Shown here: piece by piece, positions 1 to 11,019 of the stretch
How positions within the stretch are numbered: position 1 is the stretch's first letter
How the letters are laid out: the number at the start of each line of letters is the position of its first letter
DNA from: an uncultured Bacteroidales bacterium
GTDB lineage: Bacteria; Bacteroidota; Bacteroidia; Bacteroidales; P3
Assembly: GCA_949291555.1 (NCBI GenBank)
Contig: CASEWE010000011.1
Coordinates: 50,426 to 114,425, forward strand
Direction of reading: 5' to 3'
Length of the DNA stretch: 64,000 nucleotides
The notes under the pieces: model-generated
Told to the model about the DNA's origin: nothing
Databases searched by the model: none
Seen by the model: the letters and a program-made list of their open reading frames with translations, nothing else
Program-made: the position numbers and the translations under genes

Positions 1-281
1 GCGGGCACGGCGTAGGAAGCCGCATGCACGAGAAACCGGACGTGCTCAATTACGGCAACATGGGCAGCGGCACCTTGCTCAAGGAAGGCATGGTCATTGC
101 CATCGAACCCATGATCACCTTAGGTAAAAGAAACATCGGCATTGCCCGTAACGACTGGGAGGTATACACGCTCGACGGGAAACCGGCGGCCCACTTCGAA
201 CATAGTGTGGCCATCACGGCTTCCGAAGCGGAAATCCTTTCCAGCTTCGACAAGGTCGAACAAGTAATCAAGAACAAGTAA
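1..281 (+). CDS. map: Methionine aminopeptidase type I (C-terminal part)
   Basis: Removes the N-terminal methionine from nascent proteins in the cytoplasm. Only the C-terminal part is present: the frame is open from base 3 (GHGVG, as in the GHGIG motif of the family) and ends at TAA 279-281. The segments AIEPM and HFEHSVAIT near the end carry the conserved Glu and the typical C-terminal motif of type I enzymes. The gene lies 3 bases before infA, the usual arrangement at the end of the spc-type ribosomal operon. The start lies outside the window. Identification is firm. Confidence 0.93.
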   Translation, partial: GHGVGSRMHEKPDVLNYGNMGSGTLLKEGMVIAIEPMITLGKRNIGIARNDWEVYTLDGKPAAHFEHSVAITASEAEILSSFDKVEQVIKNK

Positions 282-284
282 GAT

Positions 285-503
285 ATGGCGAAACAACAAT
301 CCATACAACAAGACGGTACCGTTATCGAGTCGCTGGGGAACGCCATGTTCAGGGTCGAACTGGAAAACGGACACACCGTCATTGCCCATATCTCCGGCAA
401 GATGCGCTTGCACTACATCAAGATCCTGCCCGGCGACAGGGTCCAACTGGAAATGTCTCCCTACGACTTGAGCAAGGCACGCATCGTATTCCGATATAAA
501 TAG
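285..503 (+). CDS. infA: Translation initiation factor IF-1
   Basis: Small OB-fold protein that binds the A site of the 30S subunit during initiation. It is 72 residues, the normal length, and contains the family motifs [20 protein letters not shown] and SGKMR. It starts 3 bases after map and is followed by rpmJ after a 33-base gap that carries a possible promoter box. Nothing unusual is seen. Confidence 0.97.
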   Translation: MAKQQSIQQDGTVIESLGNAMFRVELENGHTVIAHISGKMRLHYIKILPGDRVQLEMSPYDLSKARIVFRYK

Positions 504-511
504 TATTTTTG
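504..511 (+). promoter_or_regulatory. Possible -7 promoter box before rpmJ
   Basis: TATTTTTG fits the Bacteroidota -7 consensus TAnnTTTG and sits in the short gap between infA and rpmJ, 26 bases before the rpmJ start. No good TTG is seen at the expected -33 distance, so this is a weak internal promoter candidate that could boost rpmJ-rpsM-rpsK-rpsD-rpoA-rplQ. Confidence 0.35.
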
Positions 512-536
512 CGAAAATTTTTTAATAAGAAGACCG

Positions 537-653
537 ATGAAAGTAAGACCATCAGCCAAGAAAAGATCGCCCGAGTGCAAGATTGTCAAGCGCAAAGGCG
601 TGGTTTACGTAATCAACAAGAAGAACCCTAAATACAAAATGAGGCAGGGTTGA
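537..653 (+). CDS. rpmJ: 50S ribosomal protein L36
   Basis: Thirty-eight residue ribosomal protein read directly from the sequence (start [10 protein letters not shown], end KYKMRQG). It shows the CKIVKRKG and [16 protein letters not shown] pattern of L36. Only one cysteine (in PECKIV) of the C4/C3H zinc set is present, so this is the zinc-less (C-minus) form. Its place between infA and rpsM is the standard one. Confidence 0.95.
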   Translation: MKVRPSAKKRSPECKIVKRKGVVYVINKKNPKYKMRQG

Positions 654-696
654 TTAGTGCACGAAGAAATTTGAGAATCAAAAACGAAGATAATAC

Positions 697-1077
697 ATGG
701 CACGTATTGCAGGTATTGATTTACCGAAGAACAAAAGAGGGGAAATCGGTTTGACCTATATTTATGGCATTGGCAGAAGCACGGCTCGCAAGATCCTGAC
801 TTCTTCCGGCATTTCCCTCGACAAGAAAGTGGAAGAATGGAACGATGACGAGCTGGCCAAGATCCGTACCTACATCGGGGACAACCTCAAAGTAGAAGGC
901 GCGCTCCGTTCCGAAGTCCAGACCAACATCAAGCGTCTTATGGACATTGGATGCTACAGGGGCATCCGCCACCGTCTCGGCCTCCCGTTGAGGGGACAAA
1001 GCACCAAAAACAACGCCCGCACCCGGAAAGGACGTAAGAAAACGGTTGCCAACAAGAAGAAAGCTCCGAAGGGCTAA
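697..1077 (+). CDS. rpsM: 30S ribosomal protein S13
   Basis: Head protein of the small subunit, in contact with the P-site tRNA and the subunit bridge. It has 126 residues with the family start [10 protein letters not shown], the helix-turn-helix region with [10 protein letters not shown], and the basic tail [16 protein letters not shown]. It is the first of the S13-S11-S4-alpha-L17 block. Confidence 0.98.
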   Translation: MARIAGIDLPKNKRGEIGLTYIYGIGRSTARKILTSSGISLDKKVEEWNDDELAKIRTYIGDNLKVEGALRSEVQTNIKRLMDIGCYRGIRHRLGLPLRGQSTKNNARTRKGRKKTVANKKKAPKG

Positions 1078-1133
1078 TTCCCGGGCTTCCTGAATTTATT
1101 TTTTGCTAATCCAAATATTCATTCATACATAAC

Positions 1134-1544
1134 ATGGCAAAAGTTGCTAACGCTGGCGGCAGGTCCGCCAAGAATGCAAAGAAGAAAATTGTCAGGGTGG
1201 AACCGCAAGGCAAGGCTTTCATCTTTGCTTCATTCAACAATGTGATCATCTCGCTCACCAACAACGCAGGCCAGGTCATTTCCTGGGCTTCGGCCGGGAA
1301 AATGGGCTTCAAGGGTTCCAAGAAGAATACCCCTTATGCTGCCCAGATGGCTGCTACCGATTGTGCCAAGGTGGCCTACGATTTGGGATTGCGCAAAGTA
1401 AAAGTTTACGTAAAAGGACCGGGAGCCGGTCGTGAATCCGCTATCCGCACGATTCATGGTTCCGGCATAGAGGTAACGGAAATCGTGGATGTGACCCCGC
1501 TGCCCCACAATGGTTGCCGTCCTCCCAAAAGAAGAAGAGTTTAA
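1134..1544 (+). CDS. rpsK: 30S ribosomal protein S11
   Basis: Platform protein of the 30S subunit that lines the E site and mRNA exit. It is 136 residues. The motifs [20 protein letters not shown] and [16 protein letters not shown] are typical. It lies 56 bases downstream of rpsM and 35 bases before rpsD in the conserved alpha-operon order. Confidence 0.98.
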   Translation: MAKVANAGGRSAKNAKKKIVRVEPQGKAFIFASFNNVIISLTNNAGQVISWASAGKMGFKGSKKNTPYAAQMAATDCAKVAYDLGLRKVKVYVKGPGAGRESAIRTIHGSGIEVTEIVDVTPLPHNGCRPPKRRRV

Positions 1545-1579
1545 TCTGAGTTTTACGTACACAAAAAGCATAGCAGAAA

Positions 1580-2185
1580 ATGGCAAGATATACTGGTCCC
1601 AAATCCAAAATCGCAAGGAAGTTCCAAGAACCCATCTTCGGAGCCGACAAGGCGCTGGAAAAAAAGAATTACGCTCCTGGCCAGCACGGGCCCAACCGGC
1701 GCCGCGCCAAGCTTTCCGAATATGGCATCCAATTGCAGGAAAAGCAGAAAGCCAAATATACCTATGGAATCCTGGAACGCCAGTTCCGGAAAATCTTCTC
1801 GCAAGCATCCCGCAAGGACGGCATCACGGGTGAAAACCTTTTGAAGTTGCTTGAATCCCGTTTGGACAATGTCGTTTTCCGGCTTGGCATCGCCCCTACC
1901 CGCAGTGCTGCGCGCCAGTTGGTAAGCCACCGCCACATCGAAGTCAACGGCCAAGTCGTGAATATCCCTTCGTTCCAATTGCGGCCGGGCGACATCGTGG
2001 AAGTCCGCGAAAAGGCCAAATCGCTCGAAACGATCGTCTCCTCGCTGGAAGGCCGCTCGAACCAATACAATTGGCTGGAATGGGACAGCAAGAACATGTG
2101 CGGCAAGTTCTTGAACTATCCCGAGCGCGAAAACATTCCTGAAAACATCAAGGAGCAACTGATTGTGGAATTGTACTCCAAGTAA
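1580..2185 (+). CDS. rpsD: 30S ribosomal protein S4
   Basis: Primary 16S rRNA binding protein that nucleates 30S assembly. It is 201 residues with the N-terminal [15 protein letters not shown] block, a central S4 RNA-binding domain ([20 protein letters not shown]) and the C-terminal LIVELYSK ending. Zinc-binding cysteines are absent in the N-terminal region, so this is a zinc-free S4. In other bacteria S4 can repress its own operon; no such site is shown here. Confidence 0.98.
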   Translation: MARYTGPKSKIARKFQEPIFGADKALEKKNYAPGQHGPNRRRAKLSEYGIQLQEKQKAKYTYGILERQFRKIFSQASRKDGITGENLLKLLESRLDNVVFRLGIAPTRSAARQLVSHRHIEVNGQVVNIPSFQLRPGDIVEVREKAKSLETIVSSLEGRSNQYNWLEWDSKNMCGKFLNYPERENIPENIKEQLIVELYSK

Positions 2186-2264
2186 TCGTTGATTCCGCCG
2201 GTACTCCCGGGTTTGCGGAGTTTCGCACTACTGCCCGTTGTATAACCATTTAAAACAAGCAATA

Positions 2265-3272
2265 ATGGCAATTTTAGCTTTTCAGAAACCGGACAAGGTA
2301 AACATGATCAGCCTGGACGACAAGAAGGGGGTCTTCGAATTGCGTCCGCTGGAACCGGGCTATGCGGTTACGATCGGCAATGCCTTGCGCCGCATATTGA
2401 TTTCTTCGCTTGAGGGATTTGCCATCACTTCCATCCGCATTGAAGGTGTCGACCATGAATTCGCTTCGATAAAAGGCGTCATCGAGGATGTAACCAATAT
2501 TGTGCTGAACCTGAAACAAATCCGTTTCAAACAGCAAATCAAGAACACGGATCACGAAAAAATCCATTTGGTCATCTCCAACCAGGAGGTTTTCAAAGCC
2601 GGGGATCTGAACAACGCCTTGAACGGGTTTCAGGTTCTCAATCCGGAATTCGAGATTTGCCACATGGAACCTTCGGTGAAGCTTTCGATGGACATCTCGA
2701 TCGACAAAGGCCGCGGATGGATTCCTGCTGAAGAAAACAAGAACCCGAACGACCCGATCGGAACCATCGCGATCGATTCCATCCACACGCCCATCAAAAA
2801 CGTGCATTACGAGACTGAAAACTTCCGTGTGGAGCAGAAGACGGATTACGAAAAACTGATCCTGACAATCCTGACCGATGGCTCCATTTCCCCGAAGGAC
2901 GCGTTGAAAGAAGCGGCAAAGATCCTTATCATGCACTTCATGCTTTTTTCCGATGAAAAAATCTCATTGGAAGAAACCGAAACGACCGTTACCGGGGACT
3001 TCGACGAGGACGATTTGCACATGCGCCAATTGCTCAACACCAAACTGGCGGATATGGAATTGTCGGTACGGGCTCTCAACTGCTTGAAAGCCGCCGAGGT
3101 GGAAACCTTGGGCGAACTGGTTTCCTTCAACAAGGCAGATCTGCTCAAGTTCCGCAATTTCGGCAAAAAATCCTTGACTGAACTGGAGAACCTGGTAAAA
3201 TCGAAGGATCTGGAATTCGGGATGAATGTGGCTAAGTACAAATTGAACAAAATAGAAAAAGACGAAGAATAA
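2265..3272 (+). CDS. rpoA: RNA polymerase alpha subunit
   Basis: Scaffold for RNA polymerase assembly; the C-terminal domain contacts promoter DNA and regulators. The 335-residue protein has the N-terminal dimerisation domain ([18 protein letters not shown]) and a C-terminal HhH-type domain near residues 255-320 ([29 protein letters not shown]). I place the start at ATG 2265 ([12 protein letters not shown]), since the frame upstream to 2238 has no counterpart in the family. It is followed 15 bases later by rplQ. Confidence 0.97.
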   Translation: MAILAFQKPDKVNMISLDDKKGVFELRPLEPGYAVTIGNALRRILISSLEGFAITSIRIEGVDHEFASIKGVIEDVTNIVLNLKQIRFKQQIKNTDHEKIHLVISNQEVFKAGDLNNALNGFQVLNPEFEICHMEPSVKLSMDISIDKGRGWIPAEENKNPNDPIGTIAIDSIHTPIKNVHYETENFRVEQKTDYEKLILTILTDGSISPKDALKEAAKILIMHFMLFSDEKISLEETETTVTGDFDEDDLHMRQLLNTKLADMELSVRALNCLKAAEVETLGELVSFNKADLLKFRNFGKKSLTELENLVKSKDLEFGMNVAKYKLNKIEKDEE

Positions 3273-3287
3273 TAGGGGATCCAAACC

Positions 3288-5314
<2,027 letters not shown>

Positions 5315-5327
5315 AATCCTTGATTCC

Positions 5328-5404
5328 CGGCGGGAAACTTCGTCCCTGCCCTTCTGCCGCATTCCCAATGGCAAAGGGCAAAATGAAGTTTCCCGCCGTT
5401 TTTT
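5328..5404 (+). terminator. Strong two-tier terminator after enolase
   Basis: CGGCGGGAAACTTC (5328-5341) pairs perfectly with GAAGTTTCCCGCCG (5385-5398), and inside it TGCCCTT (5347-5353) pairs with AAGGGCA (5374-5380). A run of six T residues follows at 5399-5404. This is a textbook intrinsic terminator 14 bases after the eno stop. Confidence 0.88.
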
Positions 5405-5534
5405 CTCTCCTTTCTGGAAACCATAAGGAAATTCCGCTCCTTGCCTCAGCAAGAGAGGCCTCTGAACAAAAACGGGAAAACGATCCCGGTTCCCTTTCTG
5501 CCTTGGAATTTTTGTTGCAGCTGCACGAAAAAAC

Positions 5535-7880
5535 ATGAAAAAGAAATTCCTTCTCTTTTGCCTACTCGTTGCCGCAGGCTTGTTCCTCGGGACGAACCGC
5601 CTTGCCGGGCAAGAAAAGGAGGAAGAACTCTTCACGCTATGGCAGAAGGACTCGGTCCCGATCGAAGAAGATCTGCTCTACAAGGGCATTCGCCCGCGGG
5701 TCGGATTAGTCCTGAGCGGAGGCGGAGCCAAGGGAATCGCCCATGTCGGCGTCTTGAAGGTCATCGAAGAGCTGGGTATTCCCATCGATTTCATCGGGGG
5801 AACCAGCATGGGTTCCATCATAGGCGGCCTGTACGCGTACGGTTATTCGGCGCATGAACTGGACTCTATCCTCCGGGCGGCGGACTGGAACCTGCTCCTG
5901 AACGACAAACCCGACTGGACCGACGTCTTTTACGAAAACAAGAAAGATTACATGCTGAGCCTTCCCTTTTCGTTCGACGGGGAAAGTTCGATCACGCCTA
6001 TCGGCTTCCTGAAAGGCCAGCACATCAACAACCTTTTCTACACCCTCACTTCACGTTCCTACCATTTCAGGACTTTCGAGGAGTTCAACACGCCCTATTT
6101 CTGCGTGGCAGCCAACATCGTCAACGGCGAGGCGGTCTATTTGGACAGCGGGAACTTGGCGGTAGCCATGCGGGCCAGCATGGCCGTACCCGGTGTTTTC
6201 GCCCCGGTAAAGCTCGACACGATGGTCCTGGTCGATGGCGGGGTGCTGAACAACTTTCCGGTCGATATCATGTTTGAACGGGGAGCCGATATCGTCATCG
6301 GCGTGGATGTGGGCTTTTCTTATGCGGGCGCCAAGCACATGAACAGTTTCATGGACGTCTTGGAGGAGGTTATCTTCATGGGGTCGAAAACACGGGTGAT
6401 GGACAACCGGAGACGTTGCAATATCTTCATCAAGCCCGACTTGAAAGGTTATACGACCACCAGTTTCTCCAAAACAGATTCCTTGATGGCCCGCGGAGAG
6501 AAAGCGGCTCGCTCGCCCGAAATCTATGCCCAGCTGAAGGCGCTTGCTCAAGACCTTTCGGAATACGAGCCGGATCCCAAAAAAGAAAAAAAGCCTTATC
6601 TGCCGCCCGATCAGATTTTTATCTCGGAAATCCGTTATGAAGGGCTCGAAAAATACAACCGGGGGTACATCAACCAGTTCATGCAGATCGAAGAAAGGAA
6701 ATGGGCCCGGCTGAGCGATATAACAGACGGGGTGGACAGGCTTTACGGCACGAACGTTTTCCGCTTGGTGGCGTACGAATTCATGGAAGATCCCGCACAC
6801 GAGGATGCCGCTATCCTGATCATACGGGTGGAAGAAGCCCCTTCGAATTCCTTCAACCTCGGGGTCCGTTATGACAACGACCGGTCGGCCGCCCTTCTGG
6901 CCGGGGTCGAATTCCGGAACTTGGGCTTCAAGAATTCCGTCCTGACGGCCGATGCGGAATTGTCGAGAATGTCGAGCTTCAAACTCGACTACACCCTGCG
7001 ACCCGACTGGAAGGCTCGGAAAAACCGGTATTCCGTATGGTTGCCGAGCATCGGAGGAAGTTTCGAGTTCTACCGGATCAGCAGCTACCTTTACCGCAAT
7101 ATCGAAGATTTGAGCCTGCGTACTTCGGAAATACGCTCTTCCCGCTACAAAGTCAGGCTCTACGGGCAATCGAACTGGAAACTCAATGTGCTCGGGGCTG
7201 GAATCGCTTACGAATATGCCGGAAATAACGAATACATTTCCAGCTCGATCGACCGGAAAGACGTGTTCAATAATTCATATATCTACCCTTTTGCCTACTT
7301 CAAACACAACAGCTTCAACAAAAGGCATTATCCTACCAAAGGGTCGAAAATGACCCTTGAAGTCAACTTTCCCATAAGGCTCAGCCAGGAATTGGCAAGC
7401 GGTTCGATGAACGGGGCAAAGACATTCCTGAGCGCATACTGGACGGCCGATTTCGCAATCAACTTAGGCAAGCGGGTGGACTTGTATCCCGGCTTCACTT
7501 TGGGGGCTATCCTGTTCAGGAACGGGGCTACGATTCCCATCCAGTACCAATTCTTCCAAGGAAGCTGCGCGCAAATACCCGGATGGTACCACTCGTTCCT
7601 GCCCGGAGTCCAGCTGGGGCAATCGAGCGGGTACGAATTGGTCAATTTCCGCCTGACGGCCCAAATCATGCTGATCAAGAATCTCTATCTGAGTCTCCGG
7701 GGCGGCATAGGAAAGGCCGAATACGAGATAAGGGACATGATCCGGCATTTCGACCGCTTGGTCTACGGTGGAAATCTCGGCATTTCCTACAATACGCCCA
7801 TCGGGCCTGTCGGCCTGAGCTTCCAGACTTCCAATGTGCATAAGTTCAATATTTTCCTAAATATCGGCTATTGGTTCTAA
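5535..7880 (+). CDS. Patatin-like phospholipase with BamA-like outer membrane barrel
   Basis: A 781-residue protein built as signal peptide (about 1-25, ending near LAGQ), patatin lipase domain (about 53-255), a POTRA-like segment (about 365-430) and a C-terminal surface-antigen beta-barrel ending in aromatic YWF. The lipase has the oxyanion loop GGGAKG (62-67), nucleophile elbow GTSMG with Ser91, and the Asp234-Gly-Gly of the catalytic dyad. This order resembles PlpD-type (type Vd) autotransporters, in which the barrel carries the lipase to the cell surface. Substrate is unknown; phospholipase A activity is inferred from the family. It is a single gene between the eno terminator and the repeat array before holB. 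Confidence 0.88.
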   Translation: MKKKFLLFCLLVAAGLFLGTNRLAGQEKEEELFTLWQKDSVPIEEDLLYKGIRPRVGLVLSGGGAKGIAHVGVLKVIEELGIPIDFIGGTSMGSIIGGLYAYGYSAHELDSILRAADWNLLLNDKPDWTDVFYENKKDYMLSLPFSFDGESSITPIGFLKGQHINNLFYTLTSRSYHFRTFEEFNTPYFCVAANIVNGEAVYLDSGNLAVAMRASMAVPGVFAPVKLDTMVLVDGGVLNNFPVDIMFERGADIVIGVDVGFSYAGAKHMNSFMDVLEEVIFMGSKTRVMDNRRRCNIFIKPDLKGYTTTSFSKTDSLMARGEKAARSPEIYAQLKALAQDLSEYEPDPKKEKKPYLPPDQIFISEIRYEGLEKYNRGYINQFMQIEERKWARLSDITDGVDRLYGTNVFRLVAYEFMEDPAHEDAAILIIRVEEAPSNSFNLGVRYDNDRSAALLAGVEFRNLGFKNSVLTADAELSRMSSFKLDYTLRPDWKARKNRYSVWLPSIGGSFEFYRISSYLYRNIEDLSLRTSEIRSSRYKVRLYGQSNWKLNVLGAGIAYEYAGNNEYISSSIDRKDVFNNSYIYPFAYFKHNSFNKRHYPTKGSKMTLEVNFPIRLSQELASGSMNGAKTFLSAYWTADFAINLGKRVDLYPGFTLGAILFRNGATIPIQYQFFQGSCAQIPGWYHSFLPGVQLGQSSGYELVNFRLTAQIMLIKNLYLSLRGGIGKAEYEIRDMIRHFDRLVYGGNLGISYNTPIGPVGLSFQTSNVHKFNIFLNIGYWF

Positions 7881-7906
7881 TAAAAAAGCCGAAAACACTA
7901 AGGAAC

Positions 7907-7937
7907 TTGCAAGACGGCGGTTTTTAGGTTATCTTTG
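7907..7937 (+). promoter_or_regulatory. Outermost promoter upstream of holB
   Basis: TTG at 7907-7909 and TATCTTTG at 7930-7937 are 20 bases apart, a good match to the Bacteroidota TTTG-N19/20-TAnnTTTG promoter. It lies just upstream of the palindromic promoter elements and probably was the original promoter of the holB operon before those elements entered. Confidence 0.6.
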
Positions 7938-8184
7938 ACGAAAGTCGGGAATACATGTCTCGACCGGGCAAACGGGCAAAGTCGATGGCGCATGGTTCTC
8001 GCCTTTCGCTATCTTTGTTCCACGAAGATAGGAGGCGGCTCGGCCGAACCATCCCAAGCAAGCTTGGATGCCGCGGCGCTCGCCTTTCGCTATCTTTGTT
8101 CCACGAAGATAGGAGGCGGCTCGGCCGAGCAATCGCAAGCAAGCTTGCTTGTGATTGCTCGGCGCTCGCCTTTCGCTATCTTTG
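7938..8184 (+). repeat. Array of promoter-bearing palindromic elements (locus 1, before holB)
   Basis: Three tandem units each end in the -7 box TATCTTTG (8010-8017, 8091-8098, 8177-8184). Unit 7938-8017 is diverged in its left half; units 8018-8098 (81 bases) and 8099-8184 (86 bases) are well conserved. Each good unit begins CACGAAGATAGGAGGCGG, has a central palindrome (in unit 3, GAGCAATC...GATTGCTC around CAAGCAAGCTTGCTTG), and finishes GGCGCTCGCCTTTCGC then TATCTTTG. CTATCTTTGT-TCC-ACGAAGATAG forms a hairpin across each internal junction. In the last unit TTG 19 bases before the -7 box completes a promoter, and the holB ATG follows 21 bases later. Related arrays occur at 24526 and 41977. 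Confidence 0.85.
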
Positions 8185-8205
8185 CAAATTTGGCACCGCT
8201 ATTAT

Positions 8206-9420
8206 ATGAGATTCAGGGACATCATAGGGCATCGGGAACTGATCGGGAACATGATCAAGGCGGTTTCGGCCGGACGGATTCCCCATGCGCAATTGCTTTG
8301 GGGGCCGGAGGGGAACGAAAAACTGGCGCTTGCTCTGGCCTACGCCCAGTATGTCAACTGCCCGCACAAGCTCACGGCCGGAGAGGCGGACCTGAACGGC
8401 CTTCCTTCGGATTCCTGCGGCCAATGCCCTTCCTGCCTCAAATTCGAGAAACTGGTCCACCCCGATCTTCATTTCATCTATCCGAACAACGCCAATGGCG
8501 GGTCGATCAAGAAAGATTCCCGCAGCTTGGATTACATCGAAGAATGGAGAAGCCTTTGCCTGGCAACGGATGCTGAATTCAGTTTCAACCAATGGGTGGA
8601 GACCATGGGCATCGGCAACCGCCAAGCCATCATCAACATACGGGACTGCCACCAAATCACGGAAGCCCTGAGCTTAAAAGCCTCGGAAGCCCGTTACCGC
8701 ATCCTCGTTGTCTGGATGATAGAGAAGCTCAGCCCTTCCATTGCCTCGACCTTGCTCAAAACGCTGGAAGAGCCTGAACCTCAAACGCTTTTCTTGCTGG
8801 TTTCTGAAAACCCCGATCAAATTCTCCCGACCATCCTCAGCCGGACCCAAATGATCAAGATCCCCCGGCTTGCAACCGAGGAAATAACGGCCTATTTAGA
8901 GAAAAAGACCGGTATGGAAGAACATGCGGCCAAGGAAATAGCCGCCGCAAGCGCGGGAAACCTCCTTTCCGCCTTGTCCTTGTGCGCAAACAGCGAAACC
9001 CGGAAAAACTTCCACGAAGATTTTGCAACATGGATGCGCCTCTGCTTCAAGGTCGACATGGCGGCTTTGATAGCTTTTTCCGAAAAAGCAAGCGCGGCAG
9101 GAAGGGAGAACCTGAAGCTCTTCCTCCAGAACTGCCTGGAGGAATTGCAGGCATGCCTGCTGACCGCCAACCATTGCACCCGATGGCTTCACCCGTCCGG
9201 GAACGAAAGGACATTCTGGGAAAACTTTTCAAAATACGTCGACAACCAGAACATACATCAATATTACAAACTTTTCAATGATGCCATTTTTGCCATAAGC
9301 CGCAACGGGCATGTTCCTTCGATAATGACCGACATGAGCATGGAACTTTGCCGCATACTGGATACGGCCCGGCAGAAACTGAAGAAACAGATGCCGGCAA
9401 CCGCCGGCGGGCATGACTGA
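8206..9420 (+). CDS. holB: DNA polymerase III delta' subunit (clamp loader)
   Basis: Clamp-loader AAA+ subunit that helps load the sliding clamp at replication forks. The 404-residue protein starts MRFRDIIGHRELIGN and has a cysteine cluster (CPHKL, then CGQCPSC) matching the clamp-loader zinc module, and a sensor region LKTLEEPEPQTLFLLVSENPDQILPTILSRTQ typical of delta'/DnaX. The P-loop is degenerate (LWGPEGNEKLALAL), as expected for a non-ATP-binding delta'. The start at 8206 follows the last promoter of the repeat array; the longer frame reads into the repeat. It heads an operon with ricT, gldH and a PBP1A gene. Confidence 0.92.
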   Translation: MRFRDIIGHRELIGNMIKAVSAGRIPHAQLLWGPEGNEKLALALAYAQYVNCPHKLTAGEADLNGLPSDSCGQCPSCLKFEKLVHPDLHFIYPNNANGGSIKKDSRSLDYIEEWRSLCLATDAEFSFNQWVETMGIGNRQAIINIRDCHQITEALSLKASEARYRILVVWMIEKLSPSIASTLLKTLEEPEPQTLFLLVSENPDQILPTILSRTQMIKIPRLATEEITAYLEKKTGMEEHAAKEIAAASAGNLLSALSLCANSETRKNFHEDFATWMRLCFKVDMAALIAFSEKASAAGRENLKLFLQNCLEELQACLLTANHCTRWLHPSGNERTFWENFSKYVDNQNIHQYYKLFNDAIFAISRNGHVPSIMTDMSMELCRILDTARQKLKKQMPATAGGHD

Positions 9421-9438
9421 TTTCAACGATAAAATCCC

Positions 9439-11019
9439 ATGACTGCGAATACCGAATCACCTGAAAAACATCCTTCGACCGGGAATCCCGACCAGCAGCA
9501 CCCTTCCATCGAGGGAAATGCTGCCGCCACCACAGCCTCTTTGCAATCCTCTCCCGAAAAAGGCGAACTGCCGTCCGAACCACATCCGTCAGCAACGCCT
9601 TTCCTCCATGCCGTCCAAGCAGAAAAGCCGCTTCCCGGAACAGAAGAGTTCGACGAGGAGGAACTCTTCTGCCGCATGACGGCCAACGAGAACATTTTCA
9701 ACAGCCGAGGGCTTTCCAAAGCGCCCAAAGCCGACGACGATGGAAGAGCGCATTACCGGCAAATGGGCTGCTGCGCGCAGATGCACTCTTACCAATGGAC
9801 CAATCTTTTCCCCTCCATGAGCGCCGAAAGCAACTTTCCCATCGTGCAGGTCCGGTTCAAGAACACGCACAAGGATTTTTTCCGCTTGCCGGAAAACACC
9901 GCCGGGAAGGAATTCCGAACAGGCGATATCGTGATCGTGGAGAGCAGCAACGGACATGATACCGGCACGATCTGCCTCAAAGGCGAACTGGTGAGGCTGC
10001 AGTTGAAAAAACGCGGGCTCAAAGCCGATTCCCCGCAAATCAGGAAGGTGATACGCAAGGCCCGTCAAAGCGACATCGACAAGTGGATCGAAACCATGCA
10101 GGCCGAAAAAGAAATGCAACGCAAAGCGCGCGTCATTGCTGCCCAGCTCGGCCTCAGCATGAAAATCAACAACGTGGAAATCCAAGGCGATTTCACCAAA
10201 GCCATTTTCTATTACACGGCCGACGACCGGGTCGATTTCCGCCAGCTCATCAAACTCTACGCCGAGGAATTCAAGCTCCGGATCGAAATGAGGCAGATCG
10301 GCGCACGGCAGGAATCGGGAATCCTCGGCGGGATCGGAGCCTGCGGCCGGGAGCTGTGCTGCGTCACTTTCCTGCACAATTTCACTTCGGTAAGCACGCA
10401 CGCGGCAAGAATCCAGCAGGTTTCGCTCAACCCTCAAAAGCTGGCCGGACAATGCAGCAAGCTAAAATGCTGCCTCAATTACGAGTACGATGTCTACATG
10501 GATGCCTTGAAATCCATGCCCGATTCCAAAATCGTCCTCAAGACCGAAAAAGGCGATGCCCGCTGCATTAAAACCGACCCGCTCAAACAGACCCTCACCT
10601 ATGCTTACCACGATGCCCCGGGCGTGTTCATCGAACTGAAAGCGGATCAGGTATTCGACCTGATAGAAAGAAACAAGCAAGGGGAGATTGCCGGAGACCT
10701 GAACGATTACCGCAAAGATGCCGCCCCGAAATCGGAGCCGGAAGCGGAATTCCAGCAAGTGGTGGGGCAAGACGATGTGACCCGGTTCGACAAGCCTAAA
10801 GAGAACCGGAAGAAGAACAAGGATCGAAAGAAAGGCCAAAAGAAAGAGGACGGGAACAACGCCCGCCAACGGACGCAACCCTCTCTCCCGGATGCAGCCA
10901 AACCCAAGCCCCAAGCCGCCAACAAGGCAAAAGGGGGCGGGAGCAACAAGAAAAACAAGCCCCAGCGTACTGCACGGCCGCTCCAAAAACCCATACTCAA
11001 AACCAACCCGCAAGAATGA
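9439..11019 (+). CDS. ricT: PSP1/RicT-family regulatory protein
   Basis: A 526-residue PSP1 domain protein related to Bacillus RicT (YaaT). The core (about residues 110-400) contains NFPIVQVRFKNTHKDFF and the cysteine signature CGRELCC ... QCSKLKCCLNYE, which in Bacillus RicT helps bind an Fe-S cluster with partner proteins acting on mRNA maturation. Residues 1-65 and 430-526 are low-complexity; the tail is rich in Lys, Asn and Gln. The gene starts 18 bases after holB and its stop overlaps gldH (ATGA). Role in Bacteroidota is not established. Confidence 0.88.
   Translation: MTANTESPEKHPSTGNPDQQHPSIEGNAAATTASLQSSPEKGELPSEPHPSATPFLHAVQAEKPLPGTEEFDEEELFCRMTANENIFNSRGLSKAPKADDDGRAHYRQMGCCAQMHSYQWTNLFPSMSAESNFPIVQVRFKNTHKDFFRLPENTAGKEFRTGDIVIVESSNGHDTGTICLKGELVRLQLKKRGLKADSPQIRKVIRKARQSDIDKWIETMQAEKEMQRKARVIAAQLGLSMKINNVEIQGDFTKAIFYYTADDRVDFRQLIKLYAEEFKLRIEMRQIGARQESGILGGIGACGRELCCVTFLHNFTSVSTHAARIQQVSLNPQKLAGQCSKLKCCLNYEYDVYMDALKSMPDSKIVLKTEKGDARCIKTDPLKQTLTYAYHDAPGVFIELKADQVFDLIERNKQGEIAGDLNDYRKDAAPKSEPEAEFQQVVGQDDVTRFDKPKENRKKNKDRKKGQKKEDGNNARQRTQPSLPDAAKPKPQAANKAKGGGSNKKNKPQRTARPLQKPILKTNPQE

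Noticed and set aside
7935..8576. Frames through the repeat arrays reading ALAFRYLC...KIGGGSAE
   Set aside because: These are translations of the promoter-bearing elements. They read in different frames at different loci and join unrelated genes, so they are not protein domains.
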